From NCBI GenBank assembly GCA_000818945.1, contig KN805376.1, positions 503,385 through 567,384 of the forward strand: a stretch of 64,000 nucleotides of DNA. Direction: 5' to 3'. Below, piece by piece: positions 10,428 to 21,523 of the stretch. The notes under the pieces were generated by a model. That model searched no databases, had not been told where the DNA came from, and worked only from the letters and a program-made list of their open reading frames with translations. The DNA is from Schizochytrium sp. CCTCC M209059 (lineage: Eukaryota; Sar; Bigyra; Thraustochytrida; Thraustochytriidae). The translations under genes were made by a program, and so were the position numbers. Numbering within the stretch: position 1 is the stretch's first letter; each line of letters starts with the position of its first letter.

Positions 10428-10903
10428 GCAACTGATTTACAATAACATAACTGGCCTTGTTGTGCTCACTCTGGGATGGTCAACCTCTTTTATAATAATA
10501 ATAATAATAAGCAAAGCTATTACATCTTGTGATCATCGATCATCGAACATTGCGCACGTAGACTCGCGAGGAAACAAAAAAAGCAAGCGAGAAGATTTCG
10601 TATTTGGGGGCCATTCCTGTCGCTTGAAAATTTTTGATTAAAATTAGCTGCTCGAGATGGAAGGGAAAGGAACGAAAGAATGAACAACCAGCCAGCGCAC
10701 AAAACCCTTCGTAGACTCTTCTCCTTTCCTTTCCTCTTTCATAATTACTACAAAATACAGTAGGCCTTAGCCGGTCCCCTTTGTTTGCGCACTGACTTAA
10801 TGACCAAGAGCAAGTGATCTATCAAATACGACCCTCGTTTCCACTTTCTTTCCCATTGGAGCCGCAAAAAGAGTCATGATGGCTTCGCTTCTTTTTGATG
10901 TTC
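10428..10903. other. Convergent 3' intergenic region
   Basis: AT-richer sequence lies between the stops of calnexin (+) and the MTG1-like GTPase (-), with an (ATA)n run at about 10492-10509. Nothing coding was recognised. Confidence 0.6.
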
Positions 10904-11899
10904 TTAGAAGCGGAGCTTCCCGGCGGCCTCCTTCTTGGCAGCGATGCGCTGTTCCTTTCGCAAGCGGCGGCGCTCGTCACGTCGCTCGCTGCGACGTTCC
11001 GCACCCTGCCGAATGCCATCCTCTTTGCCAAGTCTATACTCGTCACTATCCACCGATTCGGGTGACTCGAGACTTATTCTGCCAAGCCTGCCGCGACGAT
11101 AATCACGAACTAGAACCTCTGCCGCACGCTCGAGGTCAGGTACGCCCCCCGTGCGCATTAAGTTTCGTTTTGAAGCGATTGCTCGCAAAGCCGAGCGCGT
11201 CCACTCCGTCGCATTGGTTTCTTCCGGGCCAGGGGACTTAAAATCATATGCACTTGCCAACACTTCGGGGTAGACGCCAACAAGGTGGTGTAGCAAGAAG
11301 CTCGCGGCTTCATCGAAATCAAAGATGCCGTCCTTGATAGCACCACTTATGGCCAGCCGATATGCGCACTCGGCTGGTGCCAGACGCGGCCAAAGGAAAC
11401 CCGGCGTGTCAAGAAGGGTGATTCGGGGCGTCAAGATGATCTTTTGCTGACGCTGCGTCACTGCAGGGCGATTCTCTGTACGGCACACATTTTTGCCAGC
11501 CATGGCATTAATGAGTGTCGATTTGCCGACATTCGGCACGCCGAGGATCATGACGAGAGATGCTTTGTTACTCCCCGTACGTAAGAGTTCTTCGCCGCGC
11601 TGCAACACCTTTTGGGCGTCTGAAGGGTGCGTGGCCCGCGCAGGGACGGCCACGACACCGGGCTCCTGCTCGAGGCGCTCGAGCCACCGTGCCGTCTGCT
11701 CTGCGTCTGCCAAGTCGACCTTGTTAAGCACCTTGAGAGAAGGCGTTTCTCCTCGCAGCTGGGGTACGAGCGGGTTTTCACTGCTAAACGGTGCTCGCGC
11801 GTCGAGGACCTCGATCACAAGCTTCACGCGCCTCATCTGCGTCGCGATCTCCTGCCGCGCCTTGTGCATGTGGCCCGGAAACCAGTTGATGGCCGCCAT
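10904..11899 (-). CDS. Circularly permuted ribosome-assembly GTPase, RbgA/MTG1 family
   Basis: YlqF/RbgA and mitochondrial MTG1 proteins assist maturation of the large ribosomal subunit in bacteria and mitochondria. The protein starts MAAINWFPGHMHKARQEI, the family's diagnostic N-terminus, and has 331 residues. The GTPase motifs are in permuted order: LNKVD (G4), then GVPNVGKST (G1), RPAVTQ (G2) and DTPG (G3). The C-terminal part carries the ANTAR-like helical region of the family and a basic end (RRLRKEQRIAAKKEAAGKLR). The frame is open for 63 codons upstream with a strongly basic composition but only a TTG start, so a spliced or non-ATG targeting leader is possible. A mitochondrial location is expected from the family but is not proved by this start. 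Confidence 0.9.
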   Translation of the reverse strand: MAAINWFPGHMHKARQEIATQMRRVKLVIEVLDARAPFSSENPLVPQLRGETPSLKVLNKVDLADAEQTARWLERLEQEPGVVAVPARATHPSDAQKVLQRGEELLRTGSNKASLVMILGVPNVGKSTLINAMAGKNVCRTENRPAVTQRQQKIILTPRITLLDTPGFLWPRLAPAECAYRLAISGAIKDGIFDFDEAASFLLHHLVGVYPEVLASAYDFKSPGPEETNATEWTRSALRAIASKRNLMRTGGVPDLERAAEVLVRDYRRGRLGRISLESPESVDSDEYRLGKEDGIRQGAERRSERRDERRRLRKEQRIAAKKEAAGKLRF

Positions 11900-12386
11900 C
11901 TTTCTTTCCTTGTCTCCACGTTTGCGCTTTTTGCGCTTGGTGCGTGCCAGGCAAGCTTTCTTTGCCCTGCCGCGCTCGCTTGCACTGCCGCAGAGGCGGA
12001 CGCAGTGCCTGTCTCTATTTATTGCTTCCTCTCGCTTCCCGCGCCCGCGTAAAGTAAAGCAAAGCAAATCCAAGCCAAGCAAAGCCAAGCAAAGCCAAGC
12101 CGCTCTCGGGAAGACAACGAATCGTGAATGGTGGGAGAACGAGAGGAGTTGTGATGATGCATGCCATGGATGCTGCGCTGCAGGCCGTTGCGAATGCTAT
12201 GGCTGGCGGGCCACATTGTGCAGAATCATAGATGGTTCATTGCATTGTGTTATAGTGACTAAATGTAAGACAGGCAAAGACTGATGTTAAAAAAAGAAAA
12301 AGAAAAAAGGGTGGACCCTGCGGGCGTGCGAGTAGTGGAGAAACCTTGACATTACGACGCATGCTCGCTATGGCTTTACCATGATA
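11900..12386. other. Leader of GTPase gene and 3' end of bromodomain gene
   Basis: Both flanking genes are on the minus strand. 12049-12104 carries AAAGC/CAAGC pentamer-like repeats, here in the presumed 5' leader of the GTPase gene. No separate gene is supported. Confidence 0.6.
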
Positions 12387-15300
12387 TTACGTCATGCTCG
12401 TCCGGTGACTCGAAGGCGCTGTTGCCAGCAAAAGCGGCTCGTCGCGGACCGTGACAGCGACATTGCCCGCAAGCGCCACGTACCGTACAGCGACGTAGGG
12501 CCGGCCGGCACGAATTTGCATTTCAGGTTCGCAGGTGAGCAGACCGTGCTCCCCATACACCTTCCAGGACTTGAGCGCGGCGAGATCCCGCGCGGCGGTG
12601 TCATTATCAGCAGGATCAAGGTCTCGAGTGTCGGAGGGCATGCGTTTCTCCATAAAACGCCGAGCGGTGCGGACACCAGGATGAAGTAGGGCGTTGTCGC
12701 CTTGATTCGCGCGCGTAGGCAGCTGCACAATTCGCTGAACCGCACGCAAAAATGTCTTGCGAGCTGACGCAGACGCCGCGCCACGACTCAAGAAACGTGT
12801 CATCACAGGGACAGTGGGCTGCGAGAAATTTGTGTCGGGTGCCAGCTTGACATTGTATGGCATTGAAGCACCTTCCAGCTCGTCAGAGCGCGGGCGCCAT
12901 TGCTGCATCTTGTCAATGTTTGGTGCCTCAGCCTCTTTCATCAGACCAATCAATACCGTTCCGAAGCAAATGTGCATGCCCTCAATCAACAGGACACGCT
13001 GTTCCACGCGAGCCTGCAGGAGCAGCTTGGCGGCTGGCACCAGATTCAGCCCTTTACCCTTTCCGGCCTTGCGTCCCGGCGTTGCTGAGCCGGGCGTTCC
13101 ACGACCGAGGCTTCCCGGCGTTTCCGGAGTCCACATTGGCGTGCCGACCACGAGTGGCCGCCGCGGCCTGGCAGGATCGCGCCGCACATTATGCGGCACT
13201 TTGCACTCGATTTGCACCACAGGTAGCATTGCCGCAAGTTCCGCGAAAATGGAAACATTCTTGGTTTCCCTGCCTGAGCCTTCATCAACCATCATGACGT
13301 CGTCATTGTCGTCGTCACCGCCGCCGTTGCCGCCACCGCTACCAACATTGTTGGTCTTTTGGTTATCATTGCCGGCCACGTCGCTGTTCTCCACGGAAAC
13401 TGATGGCTCAGCAGTGGTAGTCCCTGCGCCAATTGACGCCGAGGGAGCGCCAGACTCCTTCTCGTCGCCCACCTCTTTATCTTCAGCCACCTGCGAGTCC
13501 GCTCGAGGAGCCGTCGTTGTCGCAGGTGAGGGCGCGACGGTCGCAGAACGATCGTAACGTTTTTCCTCGACCTGTTCTTCTGCTCCTTCTTCATCGTCCT
13601 CTTCACCAAAACCGTTCTCCACTTTGTCCACGCTGCGCGCTCTTCCGTTGAAGCGAGCGAGACGCTTTTTCGCCGGATGAATGCGGAACTTCATGCTCTG
13701 TACTCGAGCAATTTGCTCGTGTTCAAGCACGGCAGGCGGCGTGCCTTCGAGTCGAATTTCTTGCTCCGCGGCGCGTTGGCGCTGTCGCTCGGCGCGACGC
13801 GCAGCTTGTTCGGCGCGCGCCTGTCGTTCCTTCGTCAGCGCCTCCGCGCGACGTAGCGCTTGCTGCTTGGCATGCTCGACTTGCACGAGGTACTCGCGAT
13901 ACTTTGCTGGATCAACCTTTGGTTTGCTCGAGCGTGCCTCCATATGCGACACAAAACCAGCAAAGTCAACGTCATCGTCATCGTCACTGTCATCAAAACG
14001 CTCAGGGACGTAGCGCGCCGAATTGAAAATGTGCGCGTGCGCGTGTCCACCACCATGGTTGCGCGAGCCCCCGCTGCGACGGCCTGGCCGTACAAGATCA
14101 AAATAGTCCTCATCATCTTCGTGATCATCTGGAGGCGGCCCTTCATCATCATCGGACATGAGCATGGAAATGTCCACCTCGCCGTCATCATCATCATGCT
14201 CCTCCTCTTCCTCCTCTGCGTCACCGTCGTCGTCGCCACCGCCGCCGTCGCCACCCTGCTCGTCAAGGTCGCGCGACCGGTTCTTCTTCTTCTTCTTTTT
14301 CTTCTTGCGCGGCGCGCGCTCGCGTTCGATACGCGCGCGCACTTCGGTTTTGATTCGTTCGATCTCAGCTGCGTCCGTCGCATTCGTTGACGCAAGCTCG
14401 CTTTCAACCTCGCGATCAATCTGCTGCTCCTCGTCAAGCTTGTGGCGTTCGAACCGTTCGAGCACGTCACAGGTGAGGCTTGCCCATTCCGTTTCAAAGA
14501 GGTCGCGCATCCGAATGGCCATCTCGCGAACAACGACGTTGCCCGGTAAGTCAGGATTGTACACGAGACAGTTCTCGAAAATTGTGCGAATGTCCTTGGC
14601 AAACTGGATGAAGCCGCCCGCGACATCATACATGGAGCGGTCAAGCTGCGACTTTACGGTGCCTAGATCCATGGGCTGCTTGATGATGCTCAGGTAATCC
14701 GTGTAATGCTTGGTGTCCACGGGATGCATAAAAATCTTATTGTCTGGATTGCGGCTGGACATGAGCTTGCGCAAGAGGCCACCTCCTCGCTGCGTGATAC
14801 TCATTTCTGCATCTGCAAGCTTGGTTTCACGCTCGGTGCGAAGCGCGTCCCTTTCCGAGGCAGGTCGGTCCGAGCACTCACCCAAAAGGTGTCGCCAGTA
14901 CTCGCGAAGATGGGTGAATTGCTCGCGCATGTGCCGCGAGGTTGCATCGTCGTTAAATTTCATCGCGTTGTCCAGCATGAGCTGCACGTCCTTGTCCACA
15001 TCGTCCGAGCTGTTGTAGTGGTCGCCGTCGTAAAGCTTGGTCAGGATCGTGCGCAGATCCATCGGCTTTTTGATGATACTCAAGTAATGCTGTTCGAGAT
15101 CGGGAAAGGACTCCAATACCGGCTGGCGAAAGTACAGCGAGCCCCACTCGGTACGCGCCAGTTTGAAAATCTGGCGCTTGGCTGACTCTTCAAAAGGCAA
15201 GAGCTCACGCTGCGGCTCGGGAGGCGCATCAAAGGCCATCCCGGATCGATCGCCGCCGCTTGTTTTCGACTTTTTACGTCGGGAGCTCGAAGCCTCGTTC

Positions 15301-15535
15301 GCAAACTCCGAAGGTCGTTTGGCGCCAATACTGATGGGGCCTAAACCCGGTGTCCGGATCGTCACCTTGTGCGGAGGCGCCTTGAGCGGCGGCGGCGGAG
15401 GAGGCGGAGGAGGCGGCGGCGGAGGCGGGGGTGGCGGGGGAGCTCCACCTGGCGACTTGGTTCCAATTGGTGACTTAATTTTAATTTTCGTCCCACCTGA
15501 AGACTTTCCTGCTTTGGCAGCAGACGACGGTGGTT

Positions 15536-15566
<31 letters not shown>

Positions 15567-18332
15567 GGGGGGGGGGGGCGACTTGGCCGCTGCTCCGCCA
15601 CTAGCCTCTTTTGCCGTAGCGGATGATGTGCCATTGACGGCAGCAGACGAGGCTTTGTCCTCGGCCTTGGCAGCCAAATCATCCTCACTTTGGCCATCCT
15701 CACCATCCTTGGCCTTGTCCTTTGACTTTTCTTTGTCGCGCTTCTTCTTCTTTTTCTTTTTCGATTTGTCGTCGAGCTGCTTGATGCGAATAAAGGTCTT
15801 CGGACGATCGCTCGTGGCCTGAGAAGGGTGAACAGAAGCGCTAGCCTTAGGAGCAGGAGACGTAACGCGGAGTTTCTTCGACTTGTTCGCCCCTGACGCG
15901 CTGTCACTCTCGTTGAGATCGCCATCGCTCGAAGGGCGCGGGCGCTTTGCCCCCGCCCCGCCAGCGGGCGTCACGCTGCCGGCAGCGCTGCTATTGGCCG
16001 GACTCGCAGCTGGCTTGGCATTGACGATGCGCTCGCGATACATACGATCAAAGGTGTCTTTGAGCTCGCTGGCCCACTTTCGAATCGGCCAAGCGGGGTC
16101 CTCGACCTTGTTGAAAAGAAGCGCGTTGTCAAAGATGAGTCGCATATTTTCCGCAAACTCCTCGGCCGAAGTAAAGCTCTTCAGCCTTTGACCTACAGTT
16201 TTCAAGTCCATGGGTCGCTTGATGACGTCGCTGTAGCCGGGGACATCGGAAGCCTTGACGGGTGAAAGAAAAGGCTTTGCGGCCGAGAGTCGCTTGATAT
16301 CATCCAAAATGCGCTTGCATTCTTTGCGCGAAAAGCTGCTCTTCGCGGCAGAGGAGGCGGGCTTTTCTTTTTTCACGGCAGGAGACGTGCCGTTGGCAGC
16401 GTCCACCTTCTTTTGTGATGCCGATGATGCCGACGCCGACCCAGGAGGCGGCGGAGGCGGCGGTGCCACGGCCGCAGTGTCGACGGGTGTCGGCGCGGCA
16501 GGAGCAGGCGTCTTTTGCGACCAAAGCGTAGAGGTTTTCTCGGCTCCAAGCTTTTTCTCCATGAGCTTACGATACTTTCGCTCCACCTTGACGCTTGCCG
16601 TGTAAATGGAACAGCGCTCATCGTTGAAGGTGCGACAGTTCGTAAAAACCAACCCCACGTCATGATGGAAGCCTGCGAGACTGTCGTAGCTGCCGTGACG
16701 AAGCTTGTCAACGATTTGGGAAAAATCCATGGGCTCCTTGATCAGCTTGGGGTATTCCATGAACCCCTCTGCCTTCCAGTCAAAGGGCAGATTGAAGCCT
16801 TGAGATTCGGGCATCTTCATAATGTTGTTCATGACCTGCCTGCAGACTTTGGCCTCAGGAAACCCCGAGGCATCGACGGGCCCGCTGCTCTCGGCAGCAC
16901 TGGGGGTATCGGCCTTGGCCGGAGCGGCTGGCGCCGGCTTGGGTTCCTTCGCTGCGGAAGGGTCCTCCTTTTTGTTAGCAAAATATAACTCGCGAAAGTG
17001 GCCTGGGTTGGGACGTGTCCCGGCTTTGGCAATCTTCTCGTCTGTGTTCACCATGGCGTCGATGCGGGGTTTGAGATGCAGGAGGTATATTTTTTCGAAA
17101 TCCTCACTGATTTTCTTGCCCGACATGGCAATGACATCCTTGGGGTCGTTGAATAAGGCGCAGTTCTGAAATACGAGTCGTACATCATTTGTAAAGTCTG
17201 CAACGGTGTGGTAGAATGGAATGAGCGCCTGGACAGAGCCGAGGTCCATGGGCTCCTTGATAAGCTCAAAGTAGTTTTTGATGTGGAGGCTAACAGCGTC
17301 CACAGGGGCCTGGAAAGCATTGTACTCGTCCAGGTCCTTTAAAAGATCCAGGATTCTGTAAAGAAGCGCCCGCACCTGGTCACGATTTAGTTTACCCGTT
17401 GGCGTGTCTGCGAGTTGCGCAATGCCAATGCCAGACTCGTTGGGATCCACGCCTGCGCTCTTGAGACGCTTCGGCAGAGTTGTTCGGAACTTGGCGCGGA
17501 ACGCGCTTACCTTTTCGCCCAGTTTGAACAGCTTGGCAGCGAGCGCCGACTGAGCAGGGACCGTTTTGGAAAAGTCAATCCAGGAACGGAGCGCAAAGTC
17601 CACGTCGCGAGCGAAAGCGCTCACGTTGACGTAATAGTCGCCATAGTTGAGGCGGTTCACGACGTCGAGGAGCGAGAGCGGCGGCTTCTCGGGATCATTG
17701 TGCTCACGAGGAAACGTCGGATAAGTCTCGGGAAAGAACACTTCGACACTGAATTGCGCGATGTTCTTGTGCGAGAGTCCCGACAGCGAGGCGAGCACAG
17801 TGTCTAGCGCCTTGCGGCACACGCCAAGGCGCGCCTGATCCGTGAGCCGGTCGTGCTGAACGATTTCGGCGCTGCCGGGGAAGGCGGAGAAGACGCGCTC
17901 GCGAAATCGATCCAGCAAAGTGTACGCAATGAGGCGCAAATCTGGTAAGAGACGCCAGTGCCGCAGGGCATTGACGTAGACGGTGATGACTTGATAAAAG
18001 AATTTGGAAAAGGAGTCGATCTTGATACCTTTATATCCGCCCGGGGAGCTGAGGCGTTTGGCAATCGTATCGAGAGTCACGGGCTCGCCTACAAAGTTGA
18101 CATAGTTTGCATACTCGGTGGCGGAGAACTCTGGGACAAATTCGTTTGCGTCCGGGTCAGCGATTATCTCTTTGGAGATAGAAACGCATGTATCTCGGTA
18201 TTTCTCCCATGGGAAAGTCTCGTCCAACTTGCGCGCGCGTTCTTCATCGCCGCAGTACCGCTGTTTGTTAACCCATGGCTTGGCAATCTTGATGGGGATT
18301 GTAGCGAGGGGGGCGTCGGCAGCCCTGCCCAT
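12387..18332 (-). CDS. Giant multi-bromodomain protein (polybromo-like)
   Basis: A single open frame of 1981 residues starts at a true ATG (MGRAADAPLATIPIKIAK). Five canonical bromodomains lie at about 320-425, 495-595, 670-765, 1053-1155 and 1187-1290. Each has the P-M-D-L/F signature (for example LIKEPMDLGSV) and the acetyl-lysine-binding Asn (CALFND, CRTFND, ALLFNK, AMKFND, CLVYNP). Two more units at about 45-150 and 168-280 keep the bromodomain pattern but lack that Asn. Between bromodomains 3 and 4 lie Lys-rich tracts and two long polyproline runs. After bromodomain 5 come a Lys run, acidic stretches, an Arg/Gln/Glu coiled coil and a C-terminal region of unknown fold. No clear BAH or HMG domain was recognised. 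It is probably a chromatin-remodelling scaffold that reads acetylated histones, comparable to animal polybromo. Confidence 0.9.
15386..15440 (-). repeat. Polyproline-coding (GGC/GGA)n tract
   Basis: Read on the plus strand this is a GGC/GGA trinucleotide tract inside the bromodomain gene. It encodes one of two proline runs. Confidence 0.9.
15538..15579 (-). repeat. Polyproline-coding (GGC)n tract with a G14 homopolymer
   Basis: The second proline run contains 14 consecutive G at 15565-15578 on the plus strand. The frame stays open on both sides, but homopolymer length errors here would shift it. Confidence 0.9.
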
Positions 18333-19141
18333 CTTTTCCCTTCTCGCGCACGTGCGCGTGTCCAGGGCCTACCGTAGCCCTCGCGTGCCCTCGCGCGCCC
18401 TCGCCCTGCCCTCGCCCTGCCTTCGCCTCCCCTCGGGGCGCTCGCGCGCGGCGCGGCCAGGCAAGCGAGTTGTTTTTCAAAAGTCGTCTTGCGCCCTTCC
18501 CCCACAAAACCGCTGTGCCGCGCCAGCCGCTGGGTTGCGACGCACTGCGCGGCACCAAGCGCGGCGCAGCACCGCGCGGGGGTTCCGCTGCGTGACGCGG
18601 CGCCGGTCTTCGGCCTCCTGCGCTCGCGCGGCCGGGCGCCGCCGCGGCCCCGCCGAGCGTCGCGCGCGGGCTCGACCTCGAGCACGCCGTGCGAAGCTGA
18701 TTTGCGCGTCGGCAAAATCATCGCGCTCGCGTTCGTTCTCTTGCCGTTCCGATTTCTGAGCTTGAAATGTATGCGGATTCGTTCCACTTCAGAAAAATCC
18801 AAGATTCCCCGATAAACCCGATCCGCCGTGATGTGAGACTCGGCAAAGACGCAAACCCAGACCTAGCTGACGAGACCGCTGCGCGCGCAGCCGCTGCGCA
18901 AGAGGGAGACGAGGACGCGCGCGCAAGGAGTGCTCTTGCGCTTTGTCGCTACGCGCGGACGGCCCGCGGCTGGCGCGATTACTGCAGGAGGCGGAAAAGG
19001 GCGCGAAAAGCCAAACGCGCGCCAACAGCCCGCTTGATTTTCTAGCTACAGCAAGGTAGCAAAGTAGCTAGCTAGCTAGCTAGCTCGAGCTCGTCAGCGT
19101 GACTAGTCCGGCAGCCTCGCAAAGGGCGCTTTCAGGAGAAG
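18333..19141. other. Divergent promoter region
   Basis: GC-rich sequence lies between the starts of the bromodomain gene (-) and LAMTOR2 (+). It includes a degenerate CCCTCG repeat at about 18377-18425 and a TAGC microsatellite at 19066-19086. No other gene was recognised. Confidence 0.6.
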
Positions 19142-19834
19142 ATGATCAAGGCCAGAGCGATTCCCAGGGTGCTCGAGCAGATTAATCACAATGGGATTGA
19201 GTCTTCACTGTAAGTAGATCCGAGGAGGTGATGGAATGAGTGCGCTCTTCTACAGCGAGGTCTTGAGCTGGACCAAATTCTCATAAGGAAGGCTAACATG
19301 TTGAACCACGCGCAAAGACTGATGCTCGAAGACGGAAGTCTCCTTGGGTCAGCCAAATTGCCGAGTGCACGAATGTCAAGCACTGAGGTACGTTTGAACA
19401 AAGAAGAAGAAATAAAATGGAAAAGAAACAGCAAAGGGCCTTCGAAAAGGGGCCGGATCGTGTCGTGTATGAGAGACGGTACGGAAGCTGACATTTAGGA
19501 TTAATTTGTTTTCTGGCTCTTATCCAACGAAATACAGGTCCAGGCCGCGATTCTCTCCAACCTGTGGAATGACTACCAGCATGCTGGCGCGCGCATTCAG
19601 GGAGGTGATCTCGACATGCTCGTCTTGAACTGCGAATCAGGTCGCATTGGCGCGATGAAATTGTGTGACGGGTACATTGTGGCTGCTGCTGGCCGCGATG
19701 CTTCTACGCGTGTTTTGCGCGAAGAGCTGGGACGTCTGCGTGACGCCTTGAGCCCCGTGCTCGCCTCCCTTGAGATGGACGATGCTGCTGGTGATGCCTC
19801 TGCGGTCGGTGCTGTTCCTGGCGTCAATGCTTAG
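19142..19834 (+). CDS. LAMTOR2: Ragulator complex subunit LAMTOR2 (p14/MAPBPIP), three exons
   Basis: LAMTOR2 is a Roadblock/LC7-fold subunit of Ragulator, which anchors Rag GTPases and mTORC1 signalling to lysosomes. The gene is split: exon 1 is 19142-19209, exon 2 is 19318-19387 and exon 3 is 19538-19834, giving 144 residues. Exon 1 reads MIKARAIPRVLEQINHNGIE. The first junction restores SSLLMLEDGSLLG, matching the family's STLLLNNEGSLLA-type strand, and the second joins MSSTE to VQAAILSNLWNDYQ, matching the AAIASNIW helix. Exon 3 supplies the second half (MLVLNCESGRIGAMKLCDGY, LCLYA-like strand and final helix). Both introns have GT-AG ends and a CTRAY branch-site candidate. The C-terminal 20 residues (DDAAGDASAVGAVPGVNA) extend slightly beyond the human protein. 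Confidence 0.88.
19210..19317 (+). other. Intron 1 of LAMTOR2
   Basis: Phase 2 intron of 108 bases with donor GTAAGT and acceptor CAAAG. A CTAAC branch-site candidate lies at 19293-19297, about 20 bases before the acceptor. Confidence 0.85.
19388..19537 (+). other. Intron 2 of LAMTOR2
   Basis: Phase 0 intron of 150 bases with donor GTACGT and acceptor ATACAG. A CTGAC sequence near 19488 and a pyrimidine-rich TTTGTTTTCTGGCTCTT stretch precede the acceptor. Confidence 0.85.
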
Positions 19835-21336
19835 CATAGCTTGACTTTACTTTAATCTAATATTCTTTTCTTGGAATAAGATGCGAATGGACTAGGCCTA
19901 CCTAATAATAATACCATTACTGAAAGGAATGGAAAAGAGAAGCAGAGCCAATTGGAGACGGCAGCTGCAACTTGTACAAGTTTTATCCATGATGATCGCA
20001 ATGGAAGAATGGAAAAGGCGACCTTTCTTCCTGACTGCAGCTGCCGGCTGCTGCTCCCTTCCACACCAACAAGGATAGCGAAAAGAATGGACATATTCAC
20101 TCTTGAGAGTACAAAAAAAAATGCAAAAAAAAGCAGGGGAACTGTGCTCCGAAAGTGGTGCTCGCGTGTCATCCTCAAAGGTTCTCACTCACTCGCATGG
20201 TGTGGGAGCGGTGGCTCCTTTCTCCAAGGCCCGGCTGCCGCTCGCCCTTTGCGCGCCTCAACTCCGACTTGTGCCGCGGCCGCGCAAGTGACCCATTCCC
20301 CCACAGCCCGACTGTTTCACGCCCCGGCAAAGGGTTCCGAGGCGCGTGAACTTTACGCCCTTCGCGGTCGCAAACCTCTCTTTTATCCGCCCGTTACGGG
20401 CGCAAACTCGCGTGCCCGTCCCCGTTCCTCGGCCCGGCCCCCCACCGGTACGGGTCCTTAGTGCTTACCTACCCAAAACGAGGCGCCCGGCCTCGCCCGG
20501 CCCCTCGCAGACCGGAAACAGAAGAGGCCCCCGCGCGCACCCCACTCGCTGGCTCGCTGGCTCGCTCGCTCGCTGGCTAGCTCTCGCGCGCCGTTCCGGC
20601 GAAGCTCCGCAGGCCCGCGCCCGCGCGGCGCCGGCGCCTCCGCTGCGTCCAAGCGGCGGGCTCGGTCGGCGAGCTGCAGCTCAGCCTGGCTGATCAGATT
20701 CAAACCGCATCGACCAGATCACCAGATCCCTCCGCCAGGACCCGCCCGCCTGCCTGCCCATCCGCGCCCTCCAGCTCCAGCCGCGCCGCCGCACGCGCGC
20801 ACGCTCGCACGCTCGCGCGCGCGCGCTCGCCGGCGTCGCGTCGTGTCGCGTTCGCGCGGAGCAGAGCAGAGCAGAGCGGAGTGGAGCGGTGAGGTGAGGT
20901 AAGCCAAGGAAGGCAAGGCAAGAGCGCGAAGAGGCGCAGCCTGGCGCCTGCTTTCTCCCCTTCTTCTTCTGCTGGCCTCCTCCCGCTGCTTCCTGCCTGC
21001 TGTTGCATTCTCCATTGCCCTGCTCTATTCCCCTCTTTTCGCGTCTATTCTCGACTATTCTCGCCCGTGCGCGTCTGTTCCAGTCCAGGCGGCGACGTCG
21101 GCGGCGTGGACCCGCACGCGACCCGCGAGCCCGGCAGAGCCCAGAAGGCCGCGGCGAGTCGCGCAGGCGGAGAGCGGCGCGCGGCGAGGACAGCGCGCGA
21201 GCGCGAAGAGCGCGTGCGAGTGCGCGCGCGCGAGCGAGCGAGCGAGCGGGCGAGAGGAGCGAGCGAACGAGCGAGCGAACGACCGACCCGGGCGACGGAC
21301 GTGCGTGCGGACGGGCAGAGCGAGAAAGGGAGCAGG

Positions 21337-21398
21337 CTCGCACGCTTGCACGCACGCTTGCACGCACGCTCGCACGCCCGCACGCTTGCACACTTGCA
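21337..21398 (+). repeat. CGCACGCTTGCA-type tandem repeat
   Basis: About five degenerate 12-base units lie about 130-190 bases upstream of the FHA/F-box start, similar to the leader repeat at 4241-4290. Confidence 0.8.
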
Positions 21399-21488
21399 GA
21401 GGAGCGGGGACTCGCGCGAGCGCCGCGCAGCGAAGGCCGCACAGCGCCGCGAGCTCGGCGAGGAGAGAAAAGCGGAGTCGTGAGCGAA

Positions 21489-21518
21489 GGAAAGAAAGAA
21501 AGAAAGAAAGAAAGAAAA
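21489..21518 (+). repeat. (AAAG)n microsatellite in leader
   Basis: Around seven AAAG units end five bases before the ATG at 21524. Confidence 0.85.
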
Positions 21519-21523
21519 GAGCC

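Larger units (their letters stand above)
19835..21523. other. Long intergenic/leader region before the FHA/F-box gene
   Basis: The first 300 bases are AT-richer and probably contain the LAMTOR2 3' UTR. From about 20200 the sequence becomes very GC-rich and low in complexity: CTCGCTGG units near 20550-20580, GCGAGC/GAGCGA runs near 21230-21280, CGCACGCTTGCA units at 21337-21398 and AAAG repeats just before the ATG. Open frames on both strands are compositional only. Confidence 0.6.
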
